Source: Streptococcus sp. (GTDB taxonomy: Bacteria > Bacillota > Bacilli > Lactobacillales > Streptococcaceae). Taken from it: a DNA stretch of 57,729 nucleotides. The translations under genes were made by a program, and so were the position numbers. Below are positions 1 through 9,284 of this stretch, piece by piece (within the stretch, counting starts at the first letter, position 1; the number at the start of each line of letters is the position of its first letter). The notes under the pieces are model-generated. The model ran no database searches. It was given only the letters and a program-made list of their open reading frames with translations, and was not told the origin of the DNA. The stretch is from assembly GCA_030527925.1 (NCBI GenBank), contig JAUMZW010000011.1:1-57729 (forward strand), written 5' to 3'.

Positions 1-63
1 AACTACTTTTTTGAAAAAATTTGTTTTTTCTTTTCATCGACTTGTCGTTACCTGATAGCTTTA

Positions 64-948
64 TTATTCTACTATATTTTTATCCTTTTTGTCAATAGTT
101 TTTTTAATTCTAAAAAGAGCTATTGTATTCGGTCCTACATGCGTTGAGATAACAGGTCCTAACTCAACAACCATAATATCAATTTTATTATCTTCTTTTT
201 TTAACGTATTGATAATACCTTTAATATCTTCTAAAGGACCATTATACGCTAACACAATTTTTTCATAAGGCTGTGTAATATTCGCTAAATCAATTAAAGT
301 TTGGATAGCTTTTTTCTTACCTCTAACTTTACTATGTGCTATTAAAGTCCCATTTTCAGATATTGTAATTATCGGCTTAATATTAACAATACTGCCTATT
401 AAAGCTGAAGTTTTAGATAATCTACCACCTCTCATTAAATGTTTTAAGTCATCTACCAAAAAATATGTGTGTATTTTTTTCTGGATTTGTTCTATTTCTG
501 TTGTTGTTTCCTTTAGGTTTAGACCTTCTCTTTTTAATTGATTAGCTTTTACTACTAAATATCCTTCTCCTCCAGAGGCAGTAAATGAATCTATAATATT
601 TATTTTTGCTTTAGGATATTTTTCCAAAACCATCTCTTTAGCCATTACAGCACTTTGATAAGTACCTGATAAGACTGATGACAATGTGATACAGAGTATA
701 TCTTCTCCTGTTTCAACAATTTTCAAAAAATACTCAAAAAATTTACCGATACTAACTTGACTAGTTTTGGGAGTGTGGGCTTCAGACATTTTTTTTATAA
801 GTTCCTGGGACGAAATTTTTTTAGCTCCAGTTGTCTCATAATTTCTACCTTCAATCTCAATTGTTAATCCTAATATTAAGACATCATTTTTCTTTGCCCA
901 TTCTTCTGATAAGTCCGATGTTGAATCTGTTATTATTTTAAACGTCAT
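64..948 (-). CDS. DegV family fatty-acid-binding protein
   Basis: The 294-residue product has the full length of the DegV (FakB) family. These proteins hold a fatty acid and present it to the kinase FakA, so exogenous fatty acids can enter phospholipids. The N-terminal TDSTSDL motif (residues 7-13) and the SGTYQSA loop near residue 94 are the ligand-binding signatures of the family. The fold is cytoplasmic, with no signal peptide or membrane segment. The ATG lies 3 nt after the rlmB stop, with a GGGAA ribosome-binding sequence inside the end of rlmB, so the two genes are probably co-transcribed. Which FakB subtype it is, and its lipid preference, cannot be read from the sequence. Confidence 0.9.
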   Translation of the reverse strand: MTFKIITDSTSDLSEEWAKKNDVLILGLTIEIEGRNYETTGAKKISSQELIKKMSEAHTPKTSQVSIGKFFEYFLKIVETGEDILCITLSSVLSGTYQSAVMAKEMVLEKYPKAKINIIDSFTASGGEGYLVVKANQLKREGLNLKETTTEIEQIQKKIHTYFLVDDLKHLMRGGRLSKTSALIGSIVNIKPIITISENGTLIAHSKVRGKKKAIQTLIDLANITQPYEKIVLAYNGPLEDIKGIINTLKKEDNKIDIMVVELGPVISTHVGPNTIALFRIKKTIDKKDKNIVE

Positions 949-950
949 TT

Positions 951-1688
951 CTATTCCCTGTTTCGATATACTTCATACATCAATATTGCTGCAGCAACAC
1001 TAGCATTAAGACTTTGGACATGACCACTCATTGGAATTGTGATCATTTCATCCACTTGTTTTTTTATATTCTGAGAAATTCCTTTTCCTTCATTTCCAAT
1101 AATAAGGGCCAATTTCCCTTTAGTATTCCATTTTGTTGATGGCGTACCTTCCATATCTGTACCAAAAATCCAGAAACCTTCTTTTTTTAATGTATCTAAT
1201 GTTTGACTTAAATTCGTCACTCGAGTAATAGGAACATATTGTACAGCACCAGTTGAAGTTTTTGAAACAACTGGTGTAATTCCAACCGCTCGATGTTTTG
1301 GAATAACAATTCCTGATACATTGGTTGCATCTGCTGTTCTCACGATAGAACCTAAATTATGTGGGTCAGTGAGACCATCTAAAATAAGAACTAAAGGATT
1401 TAATTCTTCCTTAATTTTTGCTAATAGATTCTCAAAATCCTGATAAGCAAAACCAGAAGTCCTTAATACAAATCCTTGATGAACTGCACTAGAAGACATT
1501 TCTGTAAGTGTTTTTTTAGGAGTCCAAGAAATAGCAACTTTATATTTTTTTGCTAATTCTTTAATTTTATCTACATTTGAACCCTTAATATCGTCTTGTA
1601 TGTATAATTTATTTCCTATATTAGCTTTAATACTTTCAATTACAGCATGCACGCCATACACTATGTCATTTTGTTCTTTTTCTATCAT
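951..1688 (-). CDS. rlmB: 23S rRNA (guanosine-2'-O-)-methyltransferase RlmB
   Basis: This is a SPOUT-class (TrmH/SpoU) methyltransferase of 245 residues, expected to 2'-O-methylate a guanosine in the peptidyl-transferase region of 23S rRNA. Residues 1-75 form the substrate-binding domain. The SpoU motifs follow: a LILDGLTDPHNLGSIVRTAD segment near 101-120, IIGNEGKGIS near 196, and the SLNASVAAAILMYE knot segment near 226. The ATG has no Shine-Dalgarno sequence and is only 6 nt from an extended -10 element. The same frame has a stop just upstream, so a longer start is excluded. The message may therefore be leaderless. The gene is separated from mrnC by a terminator. Confidence 0.93.
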   Translation of the reverse strand: MIEKEQNDIVYGVHAVIESIKANIGNKLYIQDDIKGSNVDKIKELAKKYKVAISWTPKKTLTEMSSSAVHQGFVLRTSGFAYQDFENLLAKIKEELNPLVLILDGLTDPHNLGSIVRTADATNVSGIVIPKHRAVGITPVVSKTSTGAVQYVPITRVTNLSQTLDTLKKEGFWIFGTDMEGTPSTKWNTKGKLALIIGNEGKGISQNIKKQVDEMITIPMSGHVQSLNASVAAAILMYEVYRNRE

Positions 1689-1694
1689 TTTTTC

Positions 1695-1703
1695 ATTATA
1701 TCA
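1695..1703 (-). promoter_or_regulatory. Extended -10 promoter of rlmB
   Basis: On the minus strand the sequence reads TGATATAAT, an extended -10 with a perfect hexamer. Only six bases (GAAAAA) separate it from the rlmB ATG, so normal initiation would start the transcript at or within a base or two of the ATG. A -35 element is weak or absent. Confidence 0.65.
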
Positions 1704-1738
1704 CGCTTTTAACGTTTAAGCACTTTTCTAATTTTAAA

Positions 1739-1768
1739 AAGAGTAGAAAAACATTTACTTCTACTCTT
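1739..1768 (-). terminator. Intrinsic terminator after mrnC
   Basis: Arms AAGAGTAGAA and TTCTACTCTT form a 10-bp stem around a 10-nt loop, followed on the minus strand by a T run. It separates mrnC from rlmB and agrees with rlmB having its own promoter. Confidence 0.8.
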
Positions 1769-1776
1769 CTAATCAT

Positions 1777-2163
1777 TCAAGATTCTATTAAAGTAATACA
1801 CCAATTGATAATTTCTTCAAGTCTTTCAATACTATCTGTCATATGTAAATAACCTATTAGAGCTTCAAAACCCGTTGACATTCGATATGTTATAATATCT
1901 GCATTTTTAGCTTTCGTATGACTGTTTGCATTACGTCCTCTTTTATAAATTTGAAGTTCTATCTCAGTTAGAAATTTGTCCTCTACTAGATTGGAGATAA
2001 GGTTTGCTTGAGCTTTTGCTGAAACATATTTCGTAGCTTCCTTATGAAGTTGACTAGGTTTCGTAAACCCTCTAAAGATTAAATGTTTTCGAATATATGC
2101 GGAGTATATGGCATCACCCTCAAAAGCGAGTGCAATACCATTTATTAATTTAATATCAATCAC
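1777..2163 (-). CDS. mrnC: Mini-ribonuclease III (23S rRNA maturation)
   Basis: The 128-residue protein is a stand-alone RNase III catalytic domain without a dsRNA-binding domain, the Mini-III family that trims the 23S rRNA precursor ends. The acidic signature ALAFEGDAIYSAYIR (residues 11-25) is the RNase III motif, and the RGRNAN segment near residue 75 is typical of Mini-III. The start codon is GTG, preceded by AAGGTGG at good spacing. It overlaps the cysS stop by 8 nt, the usual cysS-mrnC coupling in Firmicutes. An intrinsic terminator follows the gene. Confidence 0.92.
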   Translation of the reverse strand: MIDIKLINGIALAFEGDAIYSAYIRKHLIFRGFTKPSQLHKEATKYVSAKAQANLISNLVEDKFLTEIELQIYKRGRNANSHTKAKNADIITYRMSTGFEALIGYLHMTDSIERLEEIINWCITLIES

Positions 2164-3496
2164 GAGTCCACCTTACTCCATCTTTTGTATCCAGTAGTTT
2201 AATCCCCATTGCGAGCAACTTTTCACGAATACTATCTGCGGTTTTAAAATCTTTAAGTCTTCTTGCTTCTTCGCGTGTTGCAATCATTGACTCAATTTCA
2301 CTACCTAAATTTTCTTCGTTGAAATATATCCCAAATATTGACAAAAGAATCTCAAATACTTCTTTAATTTTTTCGTTATAGTTTCCCGAATTTATCCATT
2401 TAGACATCTCAAACAAAACCGTAATTCCATTTGCTGTATTAAAATCATCATCCATAGCTTTCTCAAACAGTGAGACAAATTTTTCTAACTGAGTAGTATC
2501 AGTATTACTATTAAAAGGACTGTTGTAAGTATTTTTTAGATACTTTAAGTTAATTTCTGCATCATGGATAGCTTTTTCAGTAAAATTAATCGGCTTACGA
2601 TACTGTTGTGTTGCAAGAAAAAAACGTAAAACTTGAGCTTCAACCGTCTTTAGCATCTCATGTACTGTAATAAAATTACCAAGAGATTTTGACATTTTTT
2701 CATTATCAACATTTACAAAACCATTATGCATCCAATAATTGACAAAAGTTTGACCCGTTTTAGCTTCCGACTGTGCTATCTCATTTGTATGATGTGGAAA
2801 TTCAAGATCCGCACCACCTCCGTGAATATCAATGGTTGCTCCTAAAAGTTCTGTTGCCATAACCGAGCATTCAATATGCCATCCAGGACGGCCATAACCC
2901 CAAGGACTATTCCAGCCAACTTCCCCTTCTTTAGTACTTTTCCAAAGTGCAAAATCTAAAGGGCTTTTCTTAAGGTGACTTTCCTCTACACGTCCACTGG
3001 CACCCACAAATAATTCATCTAAACTTTTATTAGCTAATTTAGCATAGTCTTTTGATTTTTCAACTCTAAAATACACATCTCCACTAGATTCGTAGGCAAA
3101 TTCTTTTTCAATTAATACAGATATAAAACTAATTATCTCATCCATATAGTCAATAACTCTAGGATTTTTAGAAGCAGGCTTTACATTTAACTTAGCAGTG
3201 TCTTCTTTAAAAGCTTTTATGTACATGTCTGAAAACTCTTTTGTAGACATTTTAGCCTGACTAGCACCTTTAATAATTTTATCATCAACATCTGTAAAAT
3301 TAGAGATGTACGTCACTTCATATCCTCTATATTCCAAATATCGTCTTATAGTATCAAATGCAACTGCACTTCTCGCATTACCAATATGAATATAATTGTA
3401 TACAGTGGGTCCACAGACATACATCTTTACTTTGTTTTCATCAATCGGTTTAAACTCTCGTAATTGCCTACTCAATGTATCATAAATTTTTATCAT
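2156..3496 (-). CDS. cysS: Cysteinyl-tRNA synthetase
   Basis: This class I aminoacyl-tRNA synthetase of 446 residues charges tRNA-Cys. The HIGH-type motif YIHIGNARS is near residue 35 and KMSKS near 268. Zinc ligands are visible as the Cys of YVCGPT (about 28), the Cys of WHIECS (about 211) and the HHTNE segment (about 236). The length is normal and the C-terminal anticodon region is complete. The ATG has the purine-rich leader AGGAAAATGAA. It is immediately upstream of, and overlaps, mrnC. In several related streptococci cysE lies between pnp and cysS; no cysE is present here. Confidence 0.96.
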   Translation of the reverse strand: MIKIYDTLSRQLREFKPIDENKVKMYVCGPTVYNYIHIGNARSAVAFDTIRRYLEYRGYEVTYISNFTDVDDKIIKGASQAKMSTKEFSDMYIKAFKEDTAKLNVKPASKNPRVIDYMDEIISFISVLIEKEFAYESSGDVYFRVEKSKDYAKLANKSLDELFVGASGRVEESHLKKSPLDFALWKSTKEGEVGWNSPWGYGRPGWHIECSVMATELLGATIDIHGGGADLEFPHHTNEIAQSEAKTGQTFVNYWMHNGFVNVDNEKMSKSLGNFITVHEMLKTVEAQVLRFFLATQQYRKPINFTEKAIHDAEINLKYLKNTYNSPFNSNTDTTQLEKFVSLFEKAMDDDFNTANGITVLFEMSKWINSGNYNEKIKEVFEILLSIFGIYFNEENLGSEIESMIATREEARRLKDFKTADSIREKLLAMGIKLLDTKDGVRWTRD

Positions 3497-3593
3497 TTCA
3501 TTTTCCTATTTAGTTCTAGTTTTTGTCACTTAACCTTTAATTAGCTTTATTTTATCACAACTTCAATACTAAAAAAACTTTTTATCAATAAAT

Positions 3594-3624
3594 AAAGAGG
3601 ACAGCTTTAATTCCTATCCTCTTT
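3594..3624 (-). terminator. Terminator after the pnp-SseB unit
   Basis: AAAGAGGA and TCCTCTTT form a stem with T-rich flanks just beyond the stop of the SseB-domain gene. This ends the minus-strand unit before cysS. Confidence 0.6.
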
Positions 3625-3630
3625 TTAATT

Positions 3631-4380
3631 TCATTCTTCTATATCTGACCAATTAATTAAAATTTGATCTTGATCAAAGGGATTAACGACGATACCAACA
3701 GTGTCATCTATATTATTATCTCCATCATCTGTTTGGTAGATCTCATTAGGAGTCCAAGCAAGAATACTTCCCACTGCTTCTCTAAAAGGTCCTCCAAACT
3801 CTTCATGGTTATACCACCTAGCAAGACTTTTAGGACTTGAAAAAACTGGTACATAACTTTTATGATCAGGTGTAGACATCGTTGGATAAAGCCTATCATA
3901 GCCACTTTCTTGTTTTGGATGAATGAAAACTGGTACAAAGTAATACTTATCTAAAGTATCTGCATCTAAATTCTTTTCACCCATGACTTGGTTTAGGATA
4001 TTAGTAAAATAATTCAAAAATTCAATAAATTCACTACTTTTAAAAATTGTTGAATTACCAAAATCACCATCTTTTTTTATGTTAAAAATGATACCTGAAA
4101 TCCCCTTAACAATAACTTCTTCAAGTACTTCTAGACAGGTTCTTTCGGTCCATTCTTGATTTTTAGCACTTTCTTGCTCCTGTTTAAAAATTTCGAGATC
4201 CGATTTATTGGTAAATACTGGAGTTACCACTTGTCCCTCAACTTCTATGGCATATGGAGTTTGACTTGCAAAAACCGGAAAACTATGAATCGCATTAACA
4301 AATCCTATACTATCTAAGAAATTTTCTGGTGCATTGATAAATGCACGAAGTCGCCATTCTAATTCTTGAGAACTACTCAT
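3631..4380 (-). CDS. SseB-domain protein
   Basis: The product of about 249 residues contains two related segments that look like repeats: [22 protein letters not shown] near residue 35 and [14 protein letters not shown] near 177. This pattern is typical of the SseB (enhanced serine sensitivity) domain. There is no signal peptide or membrane segment. The molecular function is unknown. I chose the ATG at 4380 over a GTG at 4392 because an AAGGTGA ribosome-binding sequence lies at good distance. The ATG overlaps the pnp stop by 8 nt, so translation is probably coupled to PNPase. SseB-like genes are often beside pnp in streptococci. Confidence 0.8.
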   Translation of the reverse strand: MSSSQELEWRLRAFINAPENFLDSIGFVNAIHSFPVFASQTPYAIEVEGQVVTPVFTNKSDLEIFKQEQESAKNQEWTERTCLEVLEEVIVKGISGIIFNIKKDGDFGNSTIFKSSEFIEFLNYFTNILNQVMGEKNLDADTLDKYYFVPVFIHPKQESGYDRLYPTMSTPDHKSYVPVFSSPKSLARWYNHEEFGGPFREAVGSILAWTPNEIYQTDDGDNNIDDTVGIVVNPFDQDQILINWSDIEE

Positions 4381-6535
4381 TATTTTTTTCACCTTTTTGA
4401 ATTTCTTCAGTTATCGGCTCTTTTTTTTCTACTTTAGGTTGTTTTGGAAGTAATGCTTTCATTGATGCATCGATACGTCCTTTATCATCAATCTTGATGA
4501 CTTTAACATCAACATAGTCTCCAATTTCTACAAGGTCTTCGACACGATTTGTTCGAGTCCATGCCATTTCAGAAATATGTACCAGTGCATCAGTTTTGTC
4601 AAAGAGATTAACAAATGCACCAAATTTCTCAATGCGTACAACCTTAGCATGATAGACTTCATCAACTTTTGCTTCCCGAACTAGAGCAGTAATAATTTCT
4701 TTAGCTCTATCAATAGCAGTTTGATCAGATGAGAATATTTGAACATTTCCTTCTTCATCGATATCAATTTTAACACCCGTTTCGGCAATAATTTTGTCGA
4801 TTGTTTCTCCACCTTTTCCGATAACTACTTTTATTTTATCAGAATCAATCTTAATTGTGTCAATTTTAGGTGCAGATGATGCTAATTCTTTTCTAGGTTC
4901 AGAAATAGCTTGCTCCATTACACTAAGAATTTCAATTCTTGCTTTTTTAGCCTGTGCTAATGCCTCTTCTAAAATTTGAGGCGTAATGCCTTCTATTTTG
5001 ATATCCATTTGTAGTGCCGTAATACCATCTTTTGTACCAGCAACTTTAAAGTCCATATCTCCAAAATGATCTTCTAGTCCTTGTATATCTGTTAAAATAG
5101 TATAGTTTTCTCCATTTGAGATTAGTCCCATGGCTATCCCAGCAACTGGAGACTTAATAGGAACTCCCCCAGCCATAAGAGCTAAGGTCCCTGCACATAT
5201 TGAAGCTTGTGAAGAAGAACCATTCGATTCTAGAACTTCTGCTACTAAACGAATAGCATACGGAAATTCTTCCAAACTAGGTAGAACTTGTTCAAGTGCT
5301 CTCTCTCCAAGTGCACCGTGTCCAATTTCGCGTCGGCCAGGTGCACCATATCGACCCGTTTCTCCAACAGAATATTGAGGAAAATTATAATGATGTAAAA
5401 AACGCTTTTTATACTCCAGGTCAAGACCATCAATAATCTGTGTTTCCCCCATAGGAGCAAGCGTTAAGACTGACAAGGCCTGCGTTTGACCACGTGTAAA
5501 CAATCCAGAAGCATGAACTTTAGGTAAAAAATCAATACTTGCATCAAGAGGTCGAATTTCATCGACACGTCGACCATCTGGTCGAACCTTATCTTCTGTA
5601 ATAAGACGTCTAACTTCAGCATGCTCCATCTGCTCTAAAATCTCATCGACATCTCTCATGATACGCTCAAAATCTTCGTGTTCCACAAACTGTTGGGAAT
5701 ATTTTTCACGAACACCGTTTTTCACTTCCTCAGTGGCTGCTTCACGAGCTTTTTTTTCCTCCACCTGAACAGCCTTTTGTAAGGCACTGTTATATTCAGC
5801 GATAATCTCATTTTCTAAAGAGGAATCAACACTAAGCAATTCAACCTCAGCTTTTTCTTTACCAATTGCAGCTATTATTTTTTCTTGGAATGTAATCAAC
5901 TCTTTAATGGCTTCATGTCCTAGTAATAATGCTTCTAGCATGACTGACTCTGGCAATTCTTTAGCACCCGATTCGACCATATTAATGGCATCTTTTGTAC
6001 CTGCAACAGTCAACTCTAATTGAGAGGATTCTTGTTGTTGAACTGTAGGATTGATTATAAACTCTCCATCAATATAAGCAACCTGAACACCTGCTATCGG
6101 TCCATTAAATGGAATATCTGAAATCGATAAAGCTAATGAACTTCCAAACATTGCAGCCATTGGAGCACTAGAGTCTTCATCATAAGAAAGAACAGTATTA
6201 ATGACTTGAACTTCATTACGAAAACCTTCTGCAAACATAGGTCTAATCGGTCTGTCAATTAAACGTGCTGTTAAAGTTGCATCTGTCGAAGGACGTCCTT
6301 CTCTCTTATTAAATCCACCAGGGAATTTCCCTGCAGCATACATTTTTTCTTCATAATTAACTTGTAATGGAAAGAAGTCACCTGTTGTCATTTTTTTCGA
6401 CATTACAGCTGCAGTCAAAATAGTAGAATCTCCATAACGAATAATAACCGAACCATTAGCTTGTTTAGCAACTTGACCGGTTTCTACTACTAACGGTTTT
6501 TCTGCAAAAATAGTTTCAAAAACGTGTTTTGTCAT
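4373..6535 (-). CDS. pnp: Polyribonucleotide nucleotidyltransferase (PNPase)
   Basis: This 3'-5' phosphorolytic exoribonuclease degrades mRNA and small RNAs. The 720 residues show two RNase PH domains (about 1-215 and 310-540, the second with [15 protein letters not shown]), an all-alpha linker between them, a KH domain ([14 protein letters not shown] near 560) and a C-terminal S1 domain (about 625-695). Length and order match the family exactly. It is the promoter-proximal gene of a two-gene unit with the SseB gene. Here rpsO is separated from it by a small membrane-protein gene and regulator debris. Confidence 0.97.
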   Translation of the reverse strand: MTKHVFETIFAEKPLVVETGQVAKQANGSVIIRYGDSTILTAAVMSKKMTTGDFFPLQVNYEEKMYAAGKFPGGFNKREGRPSTDATLTARLIDRPIRPMFAEGFRNEVQVINTVLSYDEDSSAPMAAMFGSSLALSISDIPFNGPIAGVQVAYIDGEFIINPTVQQQESSQLELTVAGTKDAINMVESGAKELPESVMLEALLLGHEAIKELITFQEKIIAAIGKEKAEVELLSVDSSLENEIIAEYNSALQKAVQVEEKKAREAATEEVKNGVREKYSQQFVEHEDFERIMRDVDEILEQMEHAEVRRLITEDKVRPDGRRVDEIRPLDASIDFLPKVHASGLFTRGQTQALSVLTLAPMGETQIIDGLDLEYKKRFLHHYNFPQYSVGETGRYGAPGRREIGHGALGERALEQVLPSLEEFPYAIRLVAEVLESNGSSSQASICAGTLALMAGGVPIKSPVAGIAMGLISNGENYTILTDIQGLEDHFGDMDFKVAGTKDGITALQMDIKIEGITPQILEEALAQAKKARIEILSVMEQAISEPRKELASSAPKIDTIKIDSDKIKVVIGKGGETIDKIIAETGVKIDIDEEGNVQIFSSDQTAIDRAKEIITALVREAKVDEVYHAKVVRIEKFGAFVNLFDKTDALVHISEMAWTRTNRVEDLVEIGDYVDVKVIKIDDKGRIDASMKALLPKQPKVEKKEPITEEIQKGEKNNE

Positions 6536-6753
6536 AAATTGACTCCTAAATCATGATATCTTCATGCTATTCAAAAAATACTAATTTTAATACAATGATT
6601 TTATATTTTATATTAAATTTATTTTAATCCTATCATGTCTTTTATATTATTTTACCATATAATTATGAAAAAAGTTGAAAAGTCGTTCAGTTTTTGAAAT
6701 TATTATAGATAAATTAACATATATATTTATAAAAACCTTATTACCAAAAGATT

Positions 6754-7062
6754 CTAAAGCATTATAAAATAACTTAAAATTATAGTTATAATGAGATGCA
6801 TAATAAAATGTAAGGGGTTTATTTTTCCTTTCAAATAATATCCATTAAATGGACGTAAAATACAAAATAAACATAATATGACAATTATATTATAATAAAA
6901 AAATAACTGTTTTATACTAATTATTGAAATAAGTAAAATGAATATAAAATATAAAATAACCAAACTCTCTTGTACAGTAACTAACCATTTAGGTAAGAGA
7001 GTTTTATATTTAATAACTGCAATTGCATAAAGTAAAACATAAGGTAATGATAAATATAACAT
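6754..7062 (-). CDS. Small hydrophobic membrane protein, unknown
   Basis: I do not recognise this family. The product of about 102 residues is almost entirely hydrophobic, with three to four predicted membrane segments (about 2-17, 30-50, 54-72, 85-102). Short polar stretches separate them (KYKTLLPKW, RPFNGYYLKGKINP). The ATG at 7062 is preceded by AAAGGAG at ideal spacing; an upstream in-frame GTG at 7080 is less likely. It lies back to back with the remains of a MerR-type regulator at 7122, which may once have controlled it. Base composition is AT-rich compared with its neighbours. Confidence 0.5.
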   Translation of the reverse strand: MLYLSLPYVLLYAIAVIKYKTLLPKWLVTVQESLVILYFIFILLISIISIKQLFFYYNIIVILCLFCILRPFNGYYLKGKINPLHFIMHLIITIILSYFIML

Positions 7063-7121
7063 TTTTTCTCCTTTCGTCACTATTAAAGCATTAGAGACTA
7101 ACGCATGTCAAAGAAATATCT

Positions 7122-7480
7122 ATGAAAACCGAAAAAATTTGCACAAAATATAAAATAACAAGAGATACCCTAAGATTTTATACAGAAAAAAACTTATCCC
7201 CCAACAAAAAATGACAAGAATTTCAAGTGGACCATAAAAGATAAACAGGATCTCAATAATATACTGAACTTACGACAAATAGAGTCAGTATTTCCACTAG
7301 TTTAAAAACAAAAGAAAATCATTATAACCATTGTGTAGCTCTAAAATAAGCTCAGAAAATTTAACAATGTTAGAAACTACTCTAGAAAATCACATAGAAA
7401 AGCTAAAACCTATTAGTAAAGAAATAGTAGAACTATAAAAATTAATACATCAGTTAAATCCATCAATGTGTGAGAAATAA
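7122..7480 (+). pseudogene. Degraded MerR-family regulator
   Basis: Reading from the ATG at 7122 gives KYKITRDTLRFYTEKNL, the characteristic MerR helix-turn-helix/wing segment, then a stop near 7211. The homology continues in another frame as KWTIKDKQDLNNILNLRQIE (about 7222-7285). It continues in a third frame as a coiled-coil-like LENHIEKLKPISKEI stretch (about 7380-7430). At least three frame breaks and several stops make this a relic. The match is to the family pattern by eye. It probably was the divergent regulator of the membrane-protein gene on its left. Confidence 0.65.
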
Positions 7481-7483
7481 AAA

Positions 7484-7508
7484 CAAACCTAGCCAAATAG
7501 CCGGTTTG
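7484..7508. terminator. Intrinsic terminator after rpsO
   Basis: CAAACC and GGTTTG flank a loop containing two AGCC copies, with A-rich and T-rich flanks on the two sides. It lies just downstream of rpsO on the minus strand and could also act in the opposite direction. Confidence 0.65.
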
Positions 7509-7525
7509 CTTTTATTTTCATTAAA

Positions 7526-7795
7526 TTAACGACGTAATCCAAGTGAACTAATAAGATCACGGTAACGGTTAACATCAGTACGACGTAAGTACGCTAATAA
7601 ATTACGACGATGTCCAATTTTTTTCATAAGACCGCGATAAGTTGCATGGTCTTTTTTATGTTGTTTGATATGACTGTTTAAGTGATTGATTTCCCAAGTA
7701 AGTACAGCTACTTGAACTTCAACACTACCAGTGTCACCTTCGTGACGTGCATATTGTGCAATAATTTCATTTTTTTTCTCTTTTGAGATTGCCAT
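7526..7795 (-). CDS. rpsO: 30S ribosomal protein S15
   Basis: The 89-residue protein is full-length S15, which binds 16S rRNA in the platform and is a primary assembly protein. The [20 protein letters not shown] and [14 protein letters not shown] segments are diagnostic. It is monocistronic, with a strong promoter about 90 nt upstream and a terminator downstream. Its leader contains a hairpin that could be a site of S15 autoregulation. Confidence 0.98.
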   Translation of the reverse strand: MAISKEKKNEIIAQYARHEGDTGSVEVQVAVLTWEINHLNSHIKQHKKDHATYRGLMKKIGHRRNLLAYLRRTDVNRYRDLISSLGLRR

Positions 7796-7828
7796 GTTTT
7801 TCTCCTTTTTACTTAATCCGAGTCTTAG

Positions 7829-7859
7829 GTTTTGGCTACTCCTAAAACCAAGAAAAAGT
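7829..7859 (-). promoter_or_regulatory. Hairpin in the rpsO leader (possible S15 autoregulatory site)
   Basis: The minus-strand leader has GGTTTTAGG, a five-base loop, then CCAAAACC, giving an 8-bp stem with one bulged A, about 35 nt before the rpsO start. S15 represses its own translation through leader structures in several bacteria. Whether this is such an element is inference from position and folding only. Confidence 0.35.
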
Positions 7860-7882
7860 TAGTTTGTTTTTAAGACAAATCT

Positions 7883-7911
7883 ATTTTAGCTTATCTCTAT
7901 CTTTTTGTCAA
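7883..7911 (-). promoter_or_regulatory. Promoter of rpsO
   Basis: The minus strand shows TTGACA (7911-7906), a 17-bp spacer, and TAAAAT (7888-7883). This is near-consensus and positioned for an 80-nt leader before rpsO. Confidence 0.85.
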
Positions 7912-7990
7912 CTGTTTAAAGAGACCATCTTCTTTATTTACCTTTAATTTTATGATATAGTAGTCATGCATAAGAAAGAAGGAGATGGAA

Positions 7991-8605
7991 ATGAGTATTC
8001 AAGACAAATTAATTAGACCTAGTCATCAAATTGATATGAATGATATTATTAGAGACGGGAGTCCAACTTTACGTGCCATGTCACAAGAAGTCGCCCTTCC
8101 ATTATCTGATGAAGATATCTTACTAGGTGAAAAGATGATGCAATTTCTTAAAAATTCTCAAGATCCTGTAACTGCTGAAAAAATGGGGCTACGTGGAGGT
8201 GTTGGACTAGCTGCTCCTCAACTTGATATTCCAAAACGTATTATCGCTGTTCTCGTCCCAAATAATGAGGACAAAGATGGAAATCCACCTAAAGAAGCTT
8301 ATAGCTTACAAGAAGTTATGTACAATCCTAAAATTGTTTCACATTCTGTTCAAGATGCTGCCTTAGCTGACGGTGAAGGTTGCTTATCTGTAGATGAAGC
8401 AATAGAGGGCTATGTGGTTAGACATGCACGTATAACTGTCGATTATTTTAATAAAAATGGTGAAGCAAAACGTATTAAACTAAAAGGATATAACTCAATT
8501 GTTGTACAACATGAGATAGACCACATTAATGGTATCATGTTCTATGACCACATTAATCCACAGCACCCATTTGCTATTAATGATGGGGTTCTAATTATCG
8601 AATAA
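7991..8605 (+). CDS. def: Peptide deformylase
   Basis: This metalloenzyme removes the formyl group from nascent proteins. All three motifs are visible: GVGLAAPQL near residue 71, EGCLS near 129 and the metal-binding QHEIDH near 173. At 204 residues it belongs to the longer Gram-positive type. I chose the ATG at 7991: an AAGGAG sequence lies 6 nt upstream of it but directly abuts the alternative ATG at 7985. An extended -10 (TGATATAGT, 7953-7961) precedes it, so the gene is transcribed alone, divergently from rpsO. A strong hairpin terminator follows. Confidence 0.95.
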   Translation: MSIQDKLIRPSHQIDMNDIIRDGSPTLRAMSQEVALPLSDEDILLGEKMMQFLKNSQDPVTAEKMGLRGGVGLAAPQLDIPKRIIAVLVPNNEDKDGNPPKEAYSLQEVMYNPKIVSHSVQDAALADGEGCLSVDEAIEGYVVRHARITVDYFNKNGEAKRIKLKGYNSIVVQHEIDHINGIMFYDHINPQHPFAINDGVLIIE

Positions 8606-8631
8606 AAACCAAGCTATTTACCGCTTGGTTT
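8606..8631 (+). terminator. Intrinsic terminator after def
   Basis: AAACCAAGC and GCTTGGTTT form a 9-bp stem with an 8-nt loop followed by T-rich sequence, directly after the def stop. Confidence 0.85.
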
Positions 8632-8652
8632 TTATTGTTTTTTTTAATTGTT

Positions 8653-9195
8653 TTAGTCTTGTAATAAAGCCTTAAGCTGCTTTGTAAGATTCGACTCAAC
8701 TTCTTCATCAACTAACAAACTCCCTGTTGTCCAAGCTTCAGGATTTACTTTGACAGCAGTAAAATCACCTCTTACTGTCATTCTCATAAATGGTAATAGA
8801 GCTTGATACAGTTTAAAAAGTTGTTCCTGACCACCGTTTGCAACAGATGAAACTGTCACAACTTTTTCATGTAGAGCTGATACTCCTGATGGATTCGTTA
8901 AATCAAGTGATCGACTCGCCCAATCCAAAAGATTTTTAATAGGTCCAGGAATTGAAAAATTATAGGTTGGAGAAAAAATCCAAATAGCATCTGCCGCTAA
9001 TATTTCTTCTCTTATTCGTGTAATTTCTGGTAATACAGGATTTTCTAAATCTTGATTAAACACAGGGACTTTTGAATAATCTAAAAAAGAAAATTCAGCC
9101 TTATCTCCTGCAAGTTCTTGAACTTTTTGTGCTAATTGGTGATTAAATGAATTTTTACGTAATGAACCAACAATTACTAGAATTTTTTTTACCAT
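8653..9195 (-). CDS. NADPH-dependent FMN reductase family protein
   Basis: The 180-residue flavodoxin-fold protein has the FMN phosphate loop GSLRKNSFNHQLA (residues 10-22) and the SPTYNFSIPGPIKNLLDW segment near 76. Both are typical of NADPH:FMN/quinone/azo reductases. It probably reduces quinones, nitro or azo compounds, or supplies reduced flavin; the substrate cannot be told. The ATG has AAAGGAGAC upstream. A MarR-family gene lies upstream on the same strand, and a 20-bp near-palindrome sits just before the ribosome-binding site. This suggests MarR control of the reductase in response to a reactive compound. Confidence 0.85.
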   Translation of the reverse strand: MVKKILVIVGSLRKNSFNHQLAQKVQELAGDKAEFSFLDYSKVPVFNQDLENPVLPEITRIREEILAADAIWIFSPTYNFSIPGPIKNLLDWASRSLDLTNPSGVSALHEKVVTVSSVANGGQEQLFKLYQALLPFMRMTVRGDFTAVKVNPEAWTTGSLLVDEEVESNLTKQLKALLQD

Positions 9196-9209
9196 AATCG
9201 GTCTCCTTT

Positions 9210-9229
9210 TTATTACTATATAGTGATAA
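9210..9229. promoter_or_regulatory. Probable MarR operator before the FMN reductase gene
   Basis: TTATTACTATATAGTGATAA is a 20-bp palindrome with one mismatched pair, abutting the reductase ribosome-binding site. The length and AT-rich symmetric form suit a MarR dimer, and a MarR gene is next door. Binding is inferred. Confidence 0.55.
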
Positions 9230-9250
9230 AAATTATTCTACTACTTTATG

Positions 9251-9284
9251 AAAAAAATGTAAACTATAAAGTTTACATTTTTTT
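9251..9284 (-). terminator. Hairpin overlapping the marR-like stop codon
   Basis: Fifteen-bp perfect arms (7 A plus ATGTAAACT-type sequence against its complement) surround a 4-nt ATAA loop. On the minus strand the stem ends in seven T. It includes the stop codon of the MarR gene, so it is an overlapping intrinsic terminator. Confidence 0.75.

Noticed and set aside
5130..5378. Plus-strand frame inside pnp, and similar antisense frames in polC, rel and EIIC
   Set aside because: They are mirror frames of strongly conserved genes and lack start signals.
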